Assembly: GCF_006385675.1 (NCBI RefSeq)
Contig: NZ_VFRR01000010.1
Location: forward strand, 1 to 64,000
DNA length: 64,000 nt
Reading direction: 5' to 3'
From: Maribrevibacterium harenarium
Lineage (GTDB): Bacteria; Pseudomonadota; Gammaproteobacteria; Pseudomonadales; Marinomonadaceae
Positions within the stretch are counted from its first letter, which is position 1. Each line of letters begins with the position of its first letter. Below, piece by piece: positions 25,572 through 34,205 of this stretch. A model generated the notes under the pieces. That model saw only the letters and a program-made list of their open reading frames with translations. It ran no database searches and was not told the origin of the DNA. The position numbers and the translations under genes are program-made.

Positions 25572-26573
25572 ATGAAGAAAAAGCGCACCACCCTCCAGGA
25601 TATTGCCGACCGTGTTGGCGTCACTAAAATGACCGTCAGCCGTTTTATGCGCAACCCCGAGCAGGTATCCGATACTTTGCGCCATCAAATTCAAGCGGCA
25701 TTGGACGAGCTGGGCTATATCCCCAATCGGGCTCCCGATATTCTTTCTAAAGCGAAAAGTCATGCCATCGGCGTGCTTTTGCCTTCCCTTACTAACCAAG
25801 TGTTTGCCGAAGTCATTCGTGGCATTGAATCCGTATTAGAACCGGCGGGGTACCAAACCATGTTGGCGCACTATGGTTACAGCAAAACCTCGGAAGAGCA
25901 GCGCATCGCGACCCTGCTTTCCTACAATGTGGATGCGCTGATTATCTCCGAAAGCCAACACACGGAACGGGCCCAGAAAATGCTCGAAAATGCCGGCATC
26001 CCTGTCGTCGAAATCATGGATAGTGTGGCCCATAGCCGTCTACCTGCCGTCGGCTTTGATAATCGGGCGGCGGCCTTTGAAATGACTCAGGCCATGATCG
26101 CCAGAGGTCACCAGAAAATTGCCTACTTCGCTGCACGGATGGACGAGCGGACATTGCAGCGTATCCAAGGCTATGAAGCCGCCATGGCAGAGGCAGGGCT
26201 CAGCCCCTATATCAAAAAGAGCGACCAAGCTTCCTCCTTTACCTTAGGGGCACAGTTTTTGGAGCAATTACTGGAAGAATTTCCTCAAGCTGATGGCATC
26301 TTTTGTACCAATGATGACCTTGCCATCGGTGCCCTGTACGCATGCCAAAAGCGTGGCATCCTCATCCCCGAGCAAATGGGCATTGCCGGTTTCCACGGTC
26401 ATGATGTGGCCCGGGCGATGGTGCCGCGACTGGCGACGGTGATCACCCCAAGGGAAGACATGGGGCGTATCGCTGCCGAGCAGCTACTGTTGGCACTCAA
26501 TGGGGAAGCCACCCATACCACACCGATCGCCTTGCCTTACCAGATTGATTGTGGTGAAAGCCTGCGTTGTTAA
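25572..26573 (+). CDS. gntR: LacI-family gluconate repressor
   Basis: A 333-residue LacI-family repressor: HTH TLQDIADRVGVTKMTVSRFMRNPEQVS, hinge helix ending ILSKAKSHAIGVLLPSL, and a periplasmic-binding-like sensor domain (VPRLATVITPREDMGRIAAEQLL). It closely resembles GntR of E. coli in layout. The frame is open to ATG 25533, but that ATG lies inside the GntR operator. ATG 25557 and ATG 25572 are better; the latter begins the usual basic N-terminus MKKKRTTLQDIA. It should sense gluconate and control the TRAP-gntK operon and itself. Confidence 0.9.
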   Translation: MKKKRTTLQDIADRVGVTKMTVSRFMRNPEQVSDTLRHQIQAALDELGYIPNRAPDILSKAKSHAIGVLLPSLTNQVFAEVIRGIESVLEPAGYQTMLAHYGYSKTSEEQRIATLLSYNVDALIISESQHTERAQKMLENAGIPVVEIMDSVAHSRLPAVGFDNRAAAFEMTQAMIARGHQKIAYFAARMDERTLQRIQGYEAAMAEAGLSPYIKKSDQASSFTLGAQFLEQLLEEFPQADGIFCTNDDLAIGALYACQKRGILIPEQMGIAGFHGHDVARAMVPRLATVITPREDMGRIAAEQLLLALNGEATHTTPIALPYQIDCGESLRC

Positions 26574-26779
26574 ATGGAAATTTGCCTTGGCGCAAACTTT
26601 TTACGATGTTGGGGAATGTTTTGGTCGCGAGTGTGTCACACTGATAGATATTTTGCTTTGCTAATATAAAAAATACATTAGATCTATTTAATTTATAAAT
26701 TTCTAATGTTTTGGTTGGCGAGGCATGATAACTACATCAGGCAACGGGCCTGACCTAACAAACCAAAGAGGAAATGACC

Positions 26780-27436
26780 ATGGCACTACGTATTAATGAT
26801 ATCGTTCCAAACTTAGAGCTAGTCACTGATCAGGGAACGTTTAACCTGCATGACTGGATTGGTGATAGCTGGGCAATTCTATTCAGTCACCCAAAAGACT
26901 TCACTCCAGTTTGTACAACAGAATTTGGTGCGGTTGCGCAACTTGCTGCTGAATGGGAAAAACGCGGCACGAAAGTTATCGGTCTATCCGTTGATGGTGT
27001 TGAAGAACACAAAGAGTGGAAATGCGATATCGAGAAATTTGCTGGTGCGACTGCGTCGTTCCCGATCATTGCCGACGAGTCACTGGAAGTGTCTAAAGCG
27101 CTAGATATGCTACCTGCTGATGCATACCTACCAGATGGTCGTACCGCTGCTGACTCGGCAAGTGTACGTGTTGTATTCATCATTAGCCCAGATAAAAAAC
27201 TTCAACTATCAATGACTTACCCAATGTCAGTCGGTCGTAACTTTGCTGAAGTACTGCGTGCCCTAGATGCGCTACAAGCAAGCTATGGCGTACCAATTGC
27301 CATGCCAGCTAACTGGCAGGTTGGCGAAGATGTGATCGTGGCTCTGTCGCTAAATGATGAGCAAGCGAAAGAGAAATTCGGTGAAGTAGATATCAAACTA
27401 CCTTACCTACGCACCACCAAAATGCCGTCAAAATAA
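26780..27436 (+). CDS. 1-Cys peroxiredoxin (Prx6 family)
   Basis: A 218-residue peroxidase that reduces H2O2 and organic peroxides. The catalytic motif PKDFTPVCTTE (PxxxTxxC) lies near residues 40-50, and the Prx6-type C-terminal arm (MPANWQVGEDVIVALSLNDEQAKEKFG) is complete. AAGAGGA is 7 bases from ATG 26780; the ATG two codons earlier is too close. It is a single-gene unit with its own strong terminator. I could not identify an OxyR site upstream. Confidence 0.92.
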   Translation: MALRINDIVPNLELVTDQGTFNLHDWIGDSWAILFSHPKDFTPVCTTEFGAVAQLAAEWEKRGTKVIGLSVDGVEEHKEWKCDIEKFAGATASFPIIADESLEVSKALDMLPADAYLPDGRTAADSASVRVVFIISPDKKLQLSMTYPMSVGRNFAEVLRALDALQASYGVPIAMPANWQVGEDVIVALSLNDEQAKEKFGEVDIKLPYLRTTKMPSK

Positions 27437-27455
27437 GATAGTCTAAGACCATAAC

Positions 27456-27493
27456 AACACCCCACCTACTCTCCGGTAGGTGGGGTGTTTTGC
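27456..27493 (+). terminator. Intrinsic terminator after the peroxiredoxin gene
   Basis: A 14-bp perfect stem AACACCCCACCTAC/GTAGGTGGGGTGTT with a six-base loop, followed by TTTTGCTTT. It separates the gene from the convergent LysR gene. Confidence 0.92.
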
Positions 27494-27494
27494 T

Positions 27495-28364
27495 TTAAGC
27501 GGCAGCCACGCCCAAGGGGTTAAATAGGGGGCTATCGTGGACGATTTGCTCTAGGCGTTTGGTGGCTTCGTTGACTTTTTTGCCCATGAACAACGCCACT
27601 TCCGTTTCCGGTAGGGTGGGTAGTTCCTCGTTCAATACCACCAAATCATCTTCTAATGTGTGTAGGGGGATGATGCCAATGCCGATACCCGCTCGCACTG
27701 CGGCCAGCACGCCGGCACGGCTTTGGCTAGTAAAGGCAATACGGTAGGGAATATCGGCCTCTTCAAGTAAGCGCATGGCATGACGTCGGTGATAGCAGCC
27801 TTCGTCGAATACCGCGAGTGGCAGCACCGGCAAACTTTGTAAGTGATGATCCCTAGAGCCCACCCAAACTAGGGCGTCCCGACGCAGACGAATACCTCCC
27901 TCGGTGCCAGCCATCATTTCCACCAACGCGATATCTAATTGACCTTTTTCCAAGCGGTTCAGCAGGGTATCTGGGCTGTGGTCACAAAATACCTCCAGCT
28001 GAGCCTCAGGGTAGCTGAGGATAAATTCCTGTAGCAGTGGTGATAGGGTGCGGCTGGCGTATTGGTCATGGCTACCTAGACGTACCGTGCCATCGATATC
28101 CATATTCTGAAAGGAGCCGACGATTTGGTCATGGAGATTCAAGAGTTGTCGCGCATGGGTGGTGAGTTGGATGCCCGCCGGAGTCAGACGCACACCATGT
28201 TGCCCCCGCTCCATCAGTGGGTTGGAAACCAATTCCTCCAAACGGTTGAGCTGCATACTCACGGTGGATGGTGCTTTATGCAGTAGGCGGGCGGCCTCGG
28301 TGAGGTTGAGGGTATCTGCCACCACCAAAAAAGTGCGAAGTAAGTTGATCGGTAAATCTCGCAT
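27495..28364 (-). CDS. LysR-family transcriptional regulator
   Basis: A 289-residue LysR protein: N-terminal HTH (LPINLLRTFLVVADTLNLTEAARLLHKAPSTVSMQLNRLEE) and a C-terminal effector domain (about 90-289). It is transcribed divergently from the MFS gene that starts 153 bp away, its likely target. The shared intergenic region has the expected T-N11-A type possibilities, but no dyad convincing enough to list. The effector is unknown. Confidence 0.88.
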   Translation of the reverse strand: MRDLPINLLRTFLVVADTLNLTEAARLLHKAPSTVSMQLNRLEELVSNPLMERGQHGVRLTPAGIQLTTHARQLLNLHDQIVGSFQNMDIDGTVRLGSHDQYASRTLSPLLQEFILSYPEAQLEVFCDHSPDTLLNRLEKGQLDIALVEMMAGTEGGIRLRRDALVWVGSRDHHLQSLPVLPLAVFDEGCYHRRHAMRLLEEADIPYRIAFTSQSRAGVLAAVRAGIGIGIIPLHTLEDDLVVLNEELPTLPETEVALFMGKKVNEATKRLEQIVHDSPLFNPLGVAAA

Positions 28365-28517
28365 AGCCAGTCTCGCCTTCAGATTTCAATAAATACGAAC
28401 GTAGAATTGAATATTTATCGATTTACCGAACAAATGCAAGGGATTACATTTCACCCATTGCCGAGTCATTCAGCAATCCTGTTTCAAAAATAACTCAGTA
28501 CAAGTGGGAGTCAGGCG

Positions 28518-29714
28518 ATGGGCATGGCGATTACCTTTGGATTCAATCAGATTATCAGCCACGGTTTTGGCTTGTTTTTGTTTGCGGCGTTAGTGCCGTT
28601 AATGCAGGCGGATATTGATATCAGCCATTGGTATTTGGCGACCATCGGTGCGGCGACGCAGTTGGCTTATTTGGCCGGTGCCATGGTACTTGGTCTACTT
28701 GGACATCGTTTGGATTCGGCGCGTTTGTTGCTGCTAAGTGGCACCATTACCAGTGTGCTCTTACTATCCATGGCGTTTTTGCAATCACCCCTCGCGATTT
28801 TGGTCGTACTGGTCTTGATGGCAGCCAGTGCTGCGATCTGCTGGGGCGGCATCGTCGAATTGATCACCCGTTATGGCCACCCAAGTCAACGTGCTACCAG
28901 CCTCTCCACCGCTGCTAGTGGTACGGCTTGGGGTTATGGTCTTAACGGGTTGATCATTTTATTAGTGGTGCCCATGATGGGCTGGCGTGGTGGGTGGATT
29001 GCGGCGGCGGTAATGGGGGCCTTAACTGTGGTCGCCACAGTGCTGATACTCAAACGCCTACGTAAGCCGCAGGCCCAGGCTGCTCAAGAGATCGTACCAG
29101 CGATGGGAGCCAAACAGCTGCTGCGTACGATTTTCAAAGAGCGTACTGCCTTTTTGTCGAGCTTGATCCTATTCCTCGTTGGTTTTGCAACCATGCCATT
29201 TTCTACTTGGTTAAACACCTACCTAGCGGAACTGAATCTGCCCGCAGCATTAGGTGGTTACACTTGGTCGATCATTGGTTTATCGGGTATGGCGGCGGGT
29301 TTTCTTGCTGGTAAGTTGGCGGATCGCAAAGGTTCTAGCATCGCTTTGTTGTTTATCTTTGGTGGCTTTGCTTTAGGTATTGTGGCTTTCATCTACGACC
29401 CAGCGAAGTTTGTACTGGTTGCCGGTTTTGGCTACGGTCTTATGTATTTCCCGATCTGGGGGATTCTGGCTGGCTGGGTGAGCAAGCATTACGGCTCGAA
29501 AGCCACTATGCAAATCAATGGTATCGGTATGGTGACCTTTGGCTTGGGCGGTGCGTTAGGCAACATGATTGCTGGCGCCATCCAAGAAGCGACTGGTAGC
29601 CTTGGTGATCTCTACGGTTTGATTGGTTTTGCCAGCGTTATCCTGACATTACTTGCGGTTTACATCCATTGGACTGAGCGCCAGCCAAGCGAGCCATTTG
29701 TAGAGGCGGTTTAG
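28518..29714 (+). CDS. MFS transporter
   Basis: A 398-residue, 12-helix major facilitator. The motif between helices 2 and 3 appears as GLLGHRLDSARLLLLSG, and the equivalent in the second half as GKLADRKGSSIALLF. The substrate is unknown. It is divergent from a LysR regulator and followed, after a long hairpin, by a D-2-hydroxyacid dehydrogenase gene, which may hint at an organic acid as cargo. Confidence 0.85.
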   Translation: MGMAITFGFNQIISHGFGLFLFAALVPLMQADIDISHWYLATIGAATQLAYLAGAMVLGLLGHRLDSARLLLLSGTITSVLLLSMAFLQSPLAILVVLVLMAASAAICWGGIVELITRYGHPSQRATSLSTAASGTAWGYGLNGLIILLVVPMMGWRGGWIAAAVMGALTVVATVLILKRLRKPQAQAAQEIVPAMGAKQLLRTIFKERTAFLSSLILFLVGFATMPFSTWLNTYLAELNLPAALGGYTWSIIGLSGMAAGFLAGKLADRKGSSIALLFIFGGFALGIVAFIYDPAKFVLVAGFGYGLMYFPIWGILAGWVSKHYGSKATMQINGIGMVTFGLGGALGNMIAGAIQEATGSLGDLYGLIGFASVILTLLAVYIHWTERQPSEPFVEAV

Positions 29715-29735
29715 CCTCCCAATGGCATGGGCGCA

Positions 29736-29776
29736 AACCAAAAGTTCGGCTACTATCAGTAGTCGAACTTTTGGTT
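29736..29776. other. Long hairpin between MFS and dehydrogenase genes
   Basis: A 19-bp stem (AACCAAAAGTTCGGCTACT pairing with AGTAGTCGAACTTTTGGTT, one G-T pair) closed by a 3-base loop. It begins 22 bp after the MFS stop and ends 15 bp before the next ATG. The right arm reads CTTTTGGTTG, so termination is possible but the T-run is poor. Confidence 0.75.
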
Positions 29777-29791
29777 GTAGTGGAGCCCCTT

Positions 29792-30757
29792 ATGAAGATC
29801 GCCATCCTTGATGATTACCAAGACGTCGTCCGTTATCTCGACTGCTTTAGCAAACTCGCTGGCCACGATGTTACCATTTTGCATCACACCTACAGTGATG
29901 CCGCCGAATTAGCCTCTCGGCTTGTTGGCGTAGAGGCATTGGTGCTCATCCGCGAACGCACGGTCATCAGCGAATCCCTACTGCAACAACTACCTGACCT
30001 TAAACTGATTAGTCAAACTGGAAAAATCAGCAATCATTTAGATGTGGCACTGTGCCAACGATACGGTGTACAAGTCGCCGAGGGCGTGGGTTCACCGGTG
30101 GCGCCTGCGGAACTCACTTGGGCACTAATGATGGCGGCGATGCGCCATATCCCCGCTTATGTGAACCATTTTCAGCAAGGTCAATGGCAGCAGTCCGGTA
30201 TGGGTTTAGGTCGTAGCTTGCATGGTCGCACCTTTGGGATTTGGGGATATGGCAAGATTGGCCAGCGCATGGCGAAATACGCTGATGTCTTCGGTATGAA
30301 GGTGCTGGTGTGGGGTAGTGAGTCATCGCGCACCTTGGCTCAGAGCCATGGCTTTCAGGCTGCCACTAGCAAAACGGACTTCTTCCAGATGGCCGATATT
30401 GTCTCCCTGCACCTACGTTTAAATGAAGTCACCCGAGCCTGCGTGACCCTAACAGACCTAGAACTTATGAAGCCTGATTCACTCTTGGTAAATACCAGCC
30501 GCGCCGAATTAATCGAGCCCGATGCACTCTATCAAACCCTAACACGGCACCCCACGAAACGTGCCGCTATCGACGTATTCGAACAAGAACCTGCCACCCA
30601 AGATAACACCCCGTTACTGACGCTAGCTAATGTGGTAGCCACTCCCCATATTGGTTACGTGGAGCAAAACAGCTACGAACTTTATTTCAACGCGGCGTTT
30701 GACAACGTGATCGCCTTTGCTGAAGGGGCCCCGAGGAACTTGGTAGCAGGTTTCTAA
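29792..30757 (+). CDS. D-2-hydroxyacid dehydrogenase family protein
   Basis: A 321-residue NAD(P)-dependent oxidoreductase of the 2-Hacid_dh family, interconverting 2-keto and D-2-hydroxy acids. The NAD-binding motif GIWGYGKIGQRMAKYA lies near 148-163, and the catalytic triad is visible: Arg in VNTSRAELI, Glu in DVFEQEP, His in TPHIGYVE. ATG 29792 follows GTGGAG; an upstream GTG/ATG within the hairpin is unlikely. It ends one base before the convergent LysE gene stop. The substrate cannot be named. Confidence 0.88.
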   Translation: MKIAILDDYQDVVRYLDCFSKLAGHDVTILHHTYSDAAELASRLVGVEALVLIRERTVISESLLQQLPDLKLISQTGKISNHLDVALCQRYGVQVAEGVGSPVAPAELTWALMMAAMRHIPAYVNHFQQGQWQQSGMGLGRSLHGRTFGIWGYGKIGQRMAKYADVFGMKVLVWGSESSRTLAQSHGFQAATSKTDFFQMADIVSLHLRLNEVTRACVTLTDLELMKPDSLLVNTSRAELIEPDALYQTLTRHPTKRAAIDVFEQEPATQDNTPLLTLANVVATPHIGYVEQNSYELYFNAAFDNVIAFAEGAPRNLVAGF

Positions 30758-30758
30758 A

Positions 30759-31361
30759 CTAGGTGGTCAGTTGCAGCATACTAGCCCAGAGATACTGACC
30801 ACTGATATACAATAGCAGTGATCCCATCACCCAATTCAGCCACATATTTACTGTTGGCTTGAGGGCGATCTGTTTGAGTAATGAGCCAAGCACAAGATAG
30901 GATGCAGGTGAGCCGGCAGCTAGAGCTCCCAACACCAATGACATCCAAGCGATATCTAGTCCAGCAACTCCTACTGCCGGGAACTGTACGCTCACGATAG
31001 GCAGAATAGTCACCGGTGCTTTAGGGTTGCTAAGTTGCATTAGTAGCCCATGTCGAAACGATAGCGGAGGCGGCGGTGTATTCTTCAATTTTGCGTTGAG
31101 GCTGGCTTTGAGTACTTTTAACCCAAGGTAACCAATATAACCGCCACCTAGTAAGCCGATAACTATCTGGGCGATTGGAGGGAGCAATGTAGCGCCTAAG
31201 AAGCCAAGTCCGGTAAACATAATCACCATAGCGACACCGACGCCTAAACAAAATGGGATAAGCCGCCAGCCTTGATTGTTAATGCCTGCCAGTAGCGCGA
31301 GTGTGGTCACTGGACCGGGGGTATACATCATAATGAACGCAAACAGAAAGATATCCAGCAC
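30759..31361 (-). CDS. LysE-family exporter
   Basis: A protein of 200 residues with about six TM helices and the LysE/RhtB signatures YTPGPVTTLALLAGINNQGWR and LQLSNPKAPVTILPIV-type (MQLSNPKAP). It exports amino acids or related solutes. A GAGGA lies ~9 bases before GTG 31361; the TTG two codons earlier (31367) is too close to it. It is encoded just downstream of an AraC regulator on the same strand, which probably controls it. Confidence 0.85.
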   Translation of the reverse strand: MLDIFLFAFIMMYTPGPVTTLALLAGINNQGWRLIPFCLGVGVAMVIMFTGLGFLGATLLPPIAQIVIGLLGGGYIGYLGLKVLKASLNAKLKNTPPPPLSFRHGLLMQLSNPKAPVTILPIVSVQFPAVGVAGLDIAWMSLVLGALAAGSPASYLVLGSLLKQIALKPTVNMWLNWVMGSLLLYISGQYLWASMLQLTT

Positions 31362-31414
31362 GAGCAAAGTCCTCGAAACGGTTAATTCGATTAAAAAATG
31401 GAAAGGTAAGCAAG

Positions 31415-32242
31415 TTATTGTGGCTGTATGAGCCGTTGGTACTGGTGCGGCGTTATGCCAAAAATGGGTTTAAAGCGTCGATTGAAATGGCTGATGTCAT
31501 TAAACCCAAGCTGGTGCGCTACATCGGTGGCTCGAATTCCCCGTGCTAGTGCCTGTCGAGCTCGAGCAATCCGACCATTAAGCCAGTACTGATGGGGTGT
31601 CATCCCTGTGTACTGTTTAAATTGTCGTAGAAAATGGAATTTGGATAAGCAGGCGATAGAAGCCAACGTATCTAAATTCACTTCGTCAGCATAGTGATCT
31701 TGAAGATAGGATTTCGCCCGCTCCAATCCTGTGTGGGATTGCAGTATGTTTGCCGTATTCTGTTCGCCAAAGCTGACGACCAATTCCTCGGCGAGATTAA
31801 ATAAGCCACTGGTATACTCATCACTGCGGGTAGAGCCATCTTCAATTAAGGTCGCTAGTCGTAAAATTTGCTGACGTAGTCTCGGTTGGTCAAACACATT
31901 TGTTTTAGACCGTAAACTATCTATATTCTGAATTCCCAGAGCGGCAAATGCAGGTGCTAGATCATTTGGGTGCACATAGAGCATTTTGTAGGTCAAGGTT
32001 TGCTGATCCCCAGGTGATCCGTCATGGGCATCATCAGGGGAAAACATCATGACGTTACCTGGATGACTTTTTTGAAACTGGCCTTGGGCATAGAAGTTCT
32101 GCTGACCACAGAGAGTAACCCCAAGCGAGTACTCTTCATGGGAGTGAGTGCCATAGGAAAAGGATGTCATCGAAGCGTTCAGCAGTACTAAGCTCATATC
32201 TTCATGGCTGCGCACGTACTGAAATTGATGGCTGTCTGGCAT
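31415..32242 (-). CDS. AraC-family regulator with cupin sensor
   Basis: A 275-residue regulator: N-terminal AraC cupin domain (HSHEEYSLGVTLCGQQNFYAQGQF; residues ~30-110) and two C-terminal HTH motifs (ASIACLSKFHFLRQFKQYTGMTPHQYW and VAHQLGFNDISHFNRRFKPIFGITPHQY). It lies 53 bp upstream of the LysE exporter gene on the same strand. The pairing AraC-LysE is common for amino acid exporters. Confidence 0.9.
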   Translation of the reverse strand: MPDSHQFQYVRSHEDMSLVLLNASMTSFSYGTHSHEEYSLGVTLCGQQNFYAQGQFQKSHPGNVMMFSPDDAHDGSPGDQQTLTYKMLYVHPNDLAPAFAALGIQNIDSLRSKTNVFDQPRLRQQILRLATLIEDGSTRSDEYTSGLFNLAEELVVSFGEQNTANILQSHTGLERAKSYLQDHYADEVNLDTLASIACLSKFHFLRQFKQYTGMTPHQYWLNGRIARARQALARGIRATDVAHQLGFNDISHFNRRFKPIFGITPHQYQRLIQPQ

Positions 32243-32436
32243 AAATTCCCCTTAACTTACCGATTCATCTCATGGCATCTTAGCTTGAGCAGAGGAGTGA
32301 GTATTGGACAAAATTGCGCTTTTGTCGAAAATCATAACGGTACTTTATGGGATTTTAGTGGCGACTGTTTTAGGATAGGTAACATCACAAGGAATGAGCA
32401 GCAATTCGTTTGCTCTAAACAAAATAGGAACTACTT

Positions 32437-32841
32437 ATGCGCAAAATTCTCCTCCCCCTTATGTTCATTTCTTCTACTGCATTCGCCGATACCGCGACCG
32501 ATCTGCGGGAACTAGTAGAACAGAATTTACAACATACCGAAGATGAGTATGTCTCGGCAGTGATGGCGACCATGCATCCCGACTCTATTGCTTATTTACC
32601 GACACGCCAGGCACTCAACCAGCTCTTTCCCCTATATGATTTGCAGTACACCTTGTTGGAGTACCATTTCGTCGGAGAAGAAGGAGGCTATGCTTATGCC
32701 CGAGTTAAGCAGCGCACCGAAAAAGTAAATGGCCCCGAGTTTATGGACAACGATCTAGAGGCCTTGCAGGTATTTCGCCAGCACAAAGGTGAGTGGAAGT
32801 TTTGGTCCCAGGCGAATTTAAGTGTTCAGGCGCTGAACTAA
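32437..32841 (+). CDS. Exported NTF2-like (SnoaL-fold) protein
   Basis: A 134-residue protein with a signal peptide (MRKILLPLMFISSTAFA) and a mature domain of about 116 residues of NTF2-like type: LRELVEQNLQHTEDEYVSAVMATMHPDS, then YTLLEYHFVGEEGGYAYARVKQRT and WKFWSQANLSVQAL. This fold binds small ligands or is catalytic in different families; nothing more specific can be read. It stands alone between convergent and divergent neighbours. Confidence 0.7.
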   Translation: MRKILLPLMFISSTAFADTATDLRELVEQNLQHTEDEYVSAVMATMHPDSIAYLPTRQALNQLFPLYDLQYTLLEYHFVGEEGGYAYARVKQRTEKVNGPEFMDNDLEALQVFRQHKGEWKFWSQANLSVQALN

Positions 32842-32842
32842 T

Positions 32843-33253
32843 TTACCCCATCAACTGAGCTTTCTTTCGCTCATACTCTTCTTTAGTTAGCGCGCCTTTT
32901 TCATACAAGGCGTGCAGCTTGTCTAGTTCGTCCAGCTTGTCGGTCACGCTACGTTCAATATTGATTGTGCTATAAGTTGCGCTGGCCTGATTTGCGGCAT
33001 CGGTATTGATATAGGTAAGAATGGCGTCCACTAGCCACCAAATCCCTAGAGCATAGAGCAGAATAAATCCAACGCCAATAAACGCCGTCACTGAGCCAAT
33101 TACAAACAGCAGCAACATTGCCATACCTGTGCCAGTCTTGCCCAAGTAAAAGCGGTGAATGCCTAGAAACCCCAAGAACCACCACAGTAAATAAGCGATG
33201 ATCAGGCTCTTTCCCTGAATATTCACGTTAATATTGATGCGGTTCTCGCTCAT
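32843..33253 (-). CDS. TM2-domain membrane protein
   Basis: A 136-residue protein with a TM2 domain (residues ~15-80): KSLIIAYLLWWFLGFLGIHRFYLGKTGTGM and LGIWWLVDAILTY. The C-terminal helix (LDELDKLHALYEKGALTKEEYERKKAQLMG) is a SHOCT motif, often found in proteins that form assemblies at the membrane. The role is unknown. It converges with the NTF2-like gene with 1 bp between stops. Confidence 0.85.
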   Translation of the reverse strand: MSENRININVNIQGKSLIIAYLLWWFLGFLGIHRFYLGKTGTGMAMLLLFVIGSVTAFIGVGFILLYALGIWWLVDAILTYINTDAANQASATYSTINIERSVTDKLDELDKLHALYEKGALTKEEYERKKAQLMG

Positions 33254-33364
33254 GGTATGTCCTTAAACTTGGGGAGATATGAATAACCGATAATGTATCC
33301 GTCATCCATCCATGTTACAAAGTGTTTTTGTTGCCCCACCCAAATCTGAGAAAAGGACGATAAA

Positions 33365-33805
33365 ATGATTAAAACCAATCTTCCCGCCATGCTTGTGTCT
33401 GGTATCAAAGTGAGAACAGCGAATAGCCTAGAAATGTCACCAGAAACCGGAAAAATCGGTGGTTTATGGGCTCAGTTTGGCGAAGTTGTGCAACCCCGAT
33501 TGCAAGAAGGCGCGAACGTTTACGGTGTTTACACCCACTACGAATCCGATGTGAACGGTGAGTTTGATGTCTACGCCGCAGCCGACAAGCTTTCCAACGA
33601 AGATGGTTTGGAAACGGTGAAGCTGGCAGAGGGAAAATACAAGGTTTTCTCTGGGGAAGGGGAGATGCCGCAGGTAGTGATCGATTTGTGGGGGCAAGTT
33701 TGGCAGTACTTTGCCAGCGAAGGCGCTGAAGAACGAGCTTACACTACCGACTACGAGTGGTATGAAACTTATGGCAAAGTACACGTTTATATTGCCATTA
33801 AGTAA
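33365..33805 (+). CDS. GyrI-like / effector-binding domain protein
   Basis: A 146-residue stand-alone GyrI-like ligand-binding protein of the AraC effector-binding type. Supporting motifs are AMLVSGIKVRTANSLEMSPETGKIGGLWAQF, ANVYGVYTHYESDVNGEFDVYAAADK, and a conserved Glu near the end (TDYEWYE). Related proteins bind hydrophobic cations or protect gyrase. It may form a unit with the VOC gene 46 bp downstream. Confidence 0.8.
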   Translation: MIKTNLPAMLVSGIKVRTANSLEMSPETGKIGGLWAQFGEVVQPRLQEGANVYGVYTHYESDVNGEFDVYAAADKLSNEDGLETVKLAEGKYKVFSGEGEMPQVVIDLWGQVWQYFASEGAEERAYTTDYEWYETYGKVHVYIAIK

Positions 33806-33851
33806 GCGGCGAATAGCAACCATACTAGACTAAATCAACATAGGAACCTCT

Positions 33852-34205
33852 ATGTCCGGTCCGGCTCAATTTGGTGTGATTGTTTACACTGCAAACCCGG
33901 CGGGTTTAGCCCATTTCTACCTAGAGTTGTTCGACATGGTGGAGCTGAAAAGTACGCCAGAGTTGGTGAGTCTTGGTAAAGAAGGTCTCAATATTGTTTT
34001 GCACTCACCGCCACAGGGGATTGAGTTTACGTCACCCGGCCCAGTAAAAGCGTTTATCACAGTTGCCAGTATTCGTGATTCCAAGAGTCGAGCTGAACAG
34101 CTTGGTGGTACTGCCCTCGAAGGAGAATGGTCAAACCCTATCTTTAAAGTGGCAAATATCCTCGACCCTGAGAATAATCCCATCCAGCTTCGGGAGTTCA
34201 TCTAG
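33852..34205 (+). CDS. VOC-family (glyoxalase/bleomycin-resistance-like) protein
   Basis: A 117-residue two-module VOC protein: FGVIVYTANPAGLAHFYLELFDMV at the start and VANILDPENNPIQLREF at the end, giving the usual metal ligands His36-type and Glu at the C-terminal strand. Activity unknown. Its TAG stop shares the CTAG palindrome (34202-34205) with the stop of the convergent methyltransferase gene. Confidence 0.8.
   Translation: MSGPAQFGVIVYTANPAGLAHFYLELFDMVELKSTPELVSLGKEGLNIVLHSPPQGIEFTSPGPVKAFITVASIRDSKSRAEQLGGTALEGEWSNPIFKVANILDPENNPIQLREFI

Noticed and set aside
26640-26690. Possible OxyR site before the peroxiredoxin gene (ATAG ... CTAT)
   Set aside because: The outer tetramers are about 44 bp apart, whereas the OxyR motif spans 37 bp with inner ATAG/CTAT elements; these are missing.
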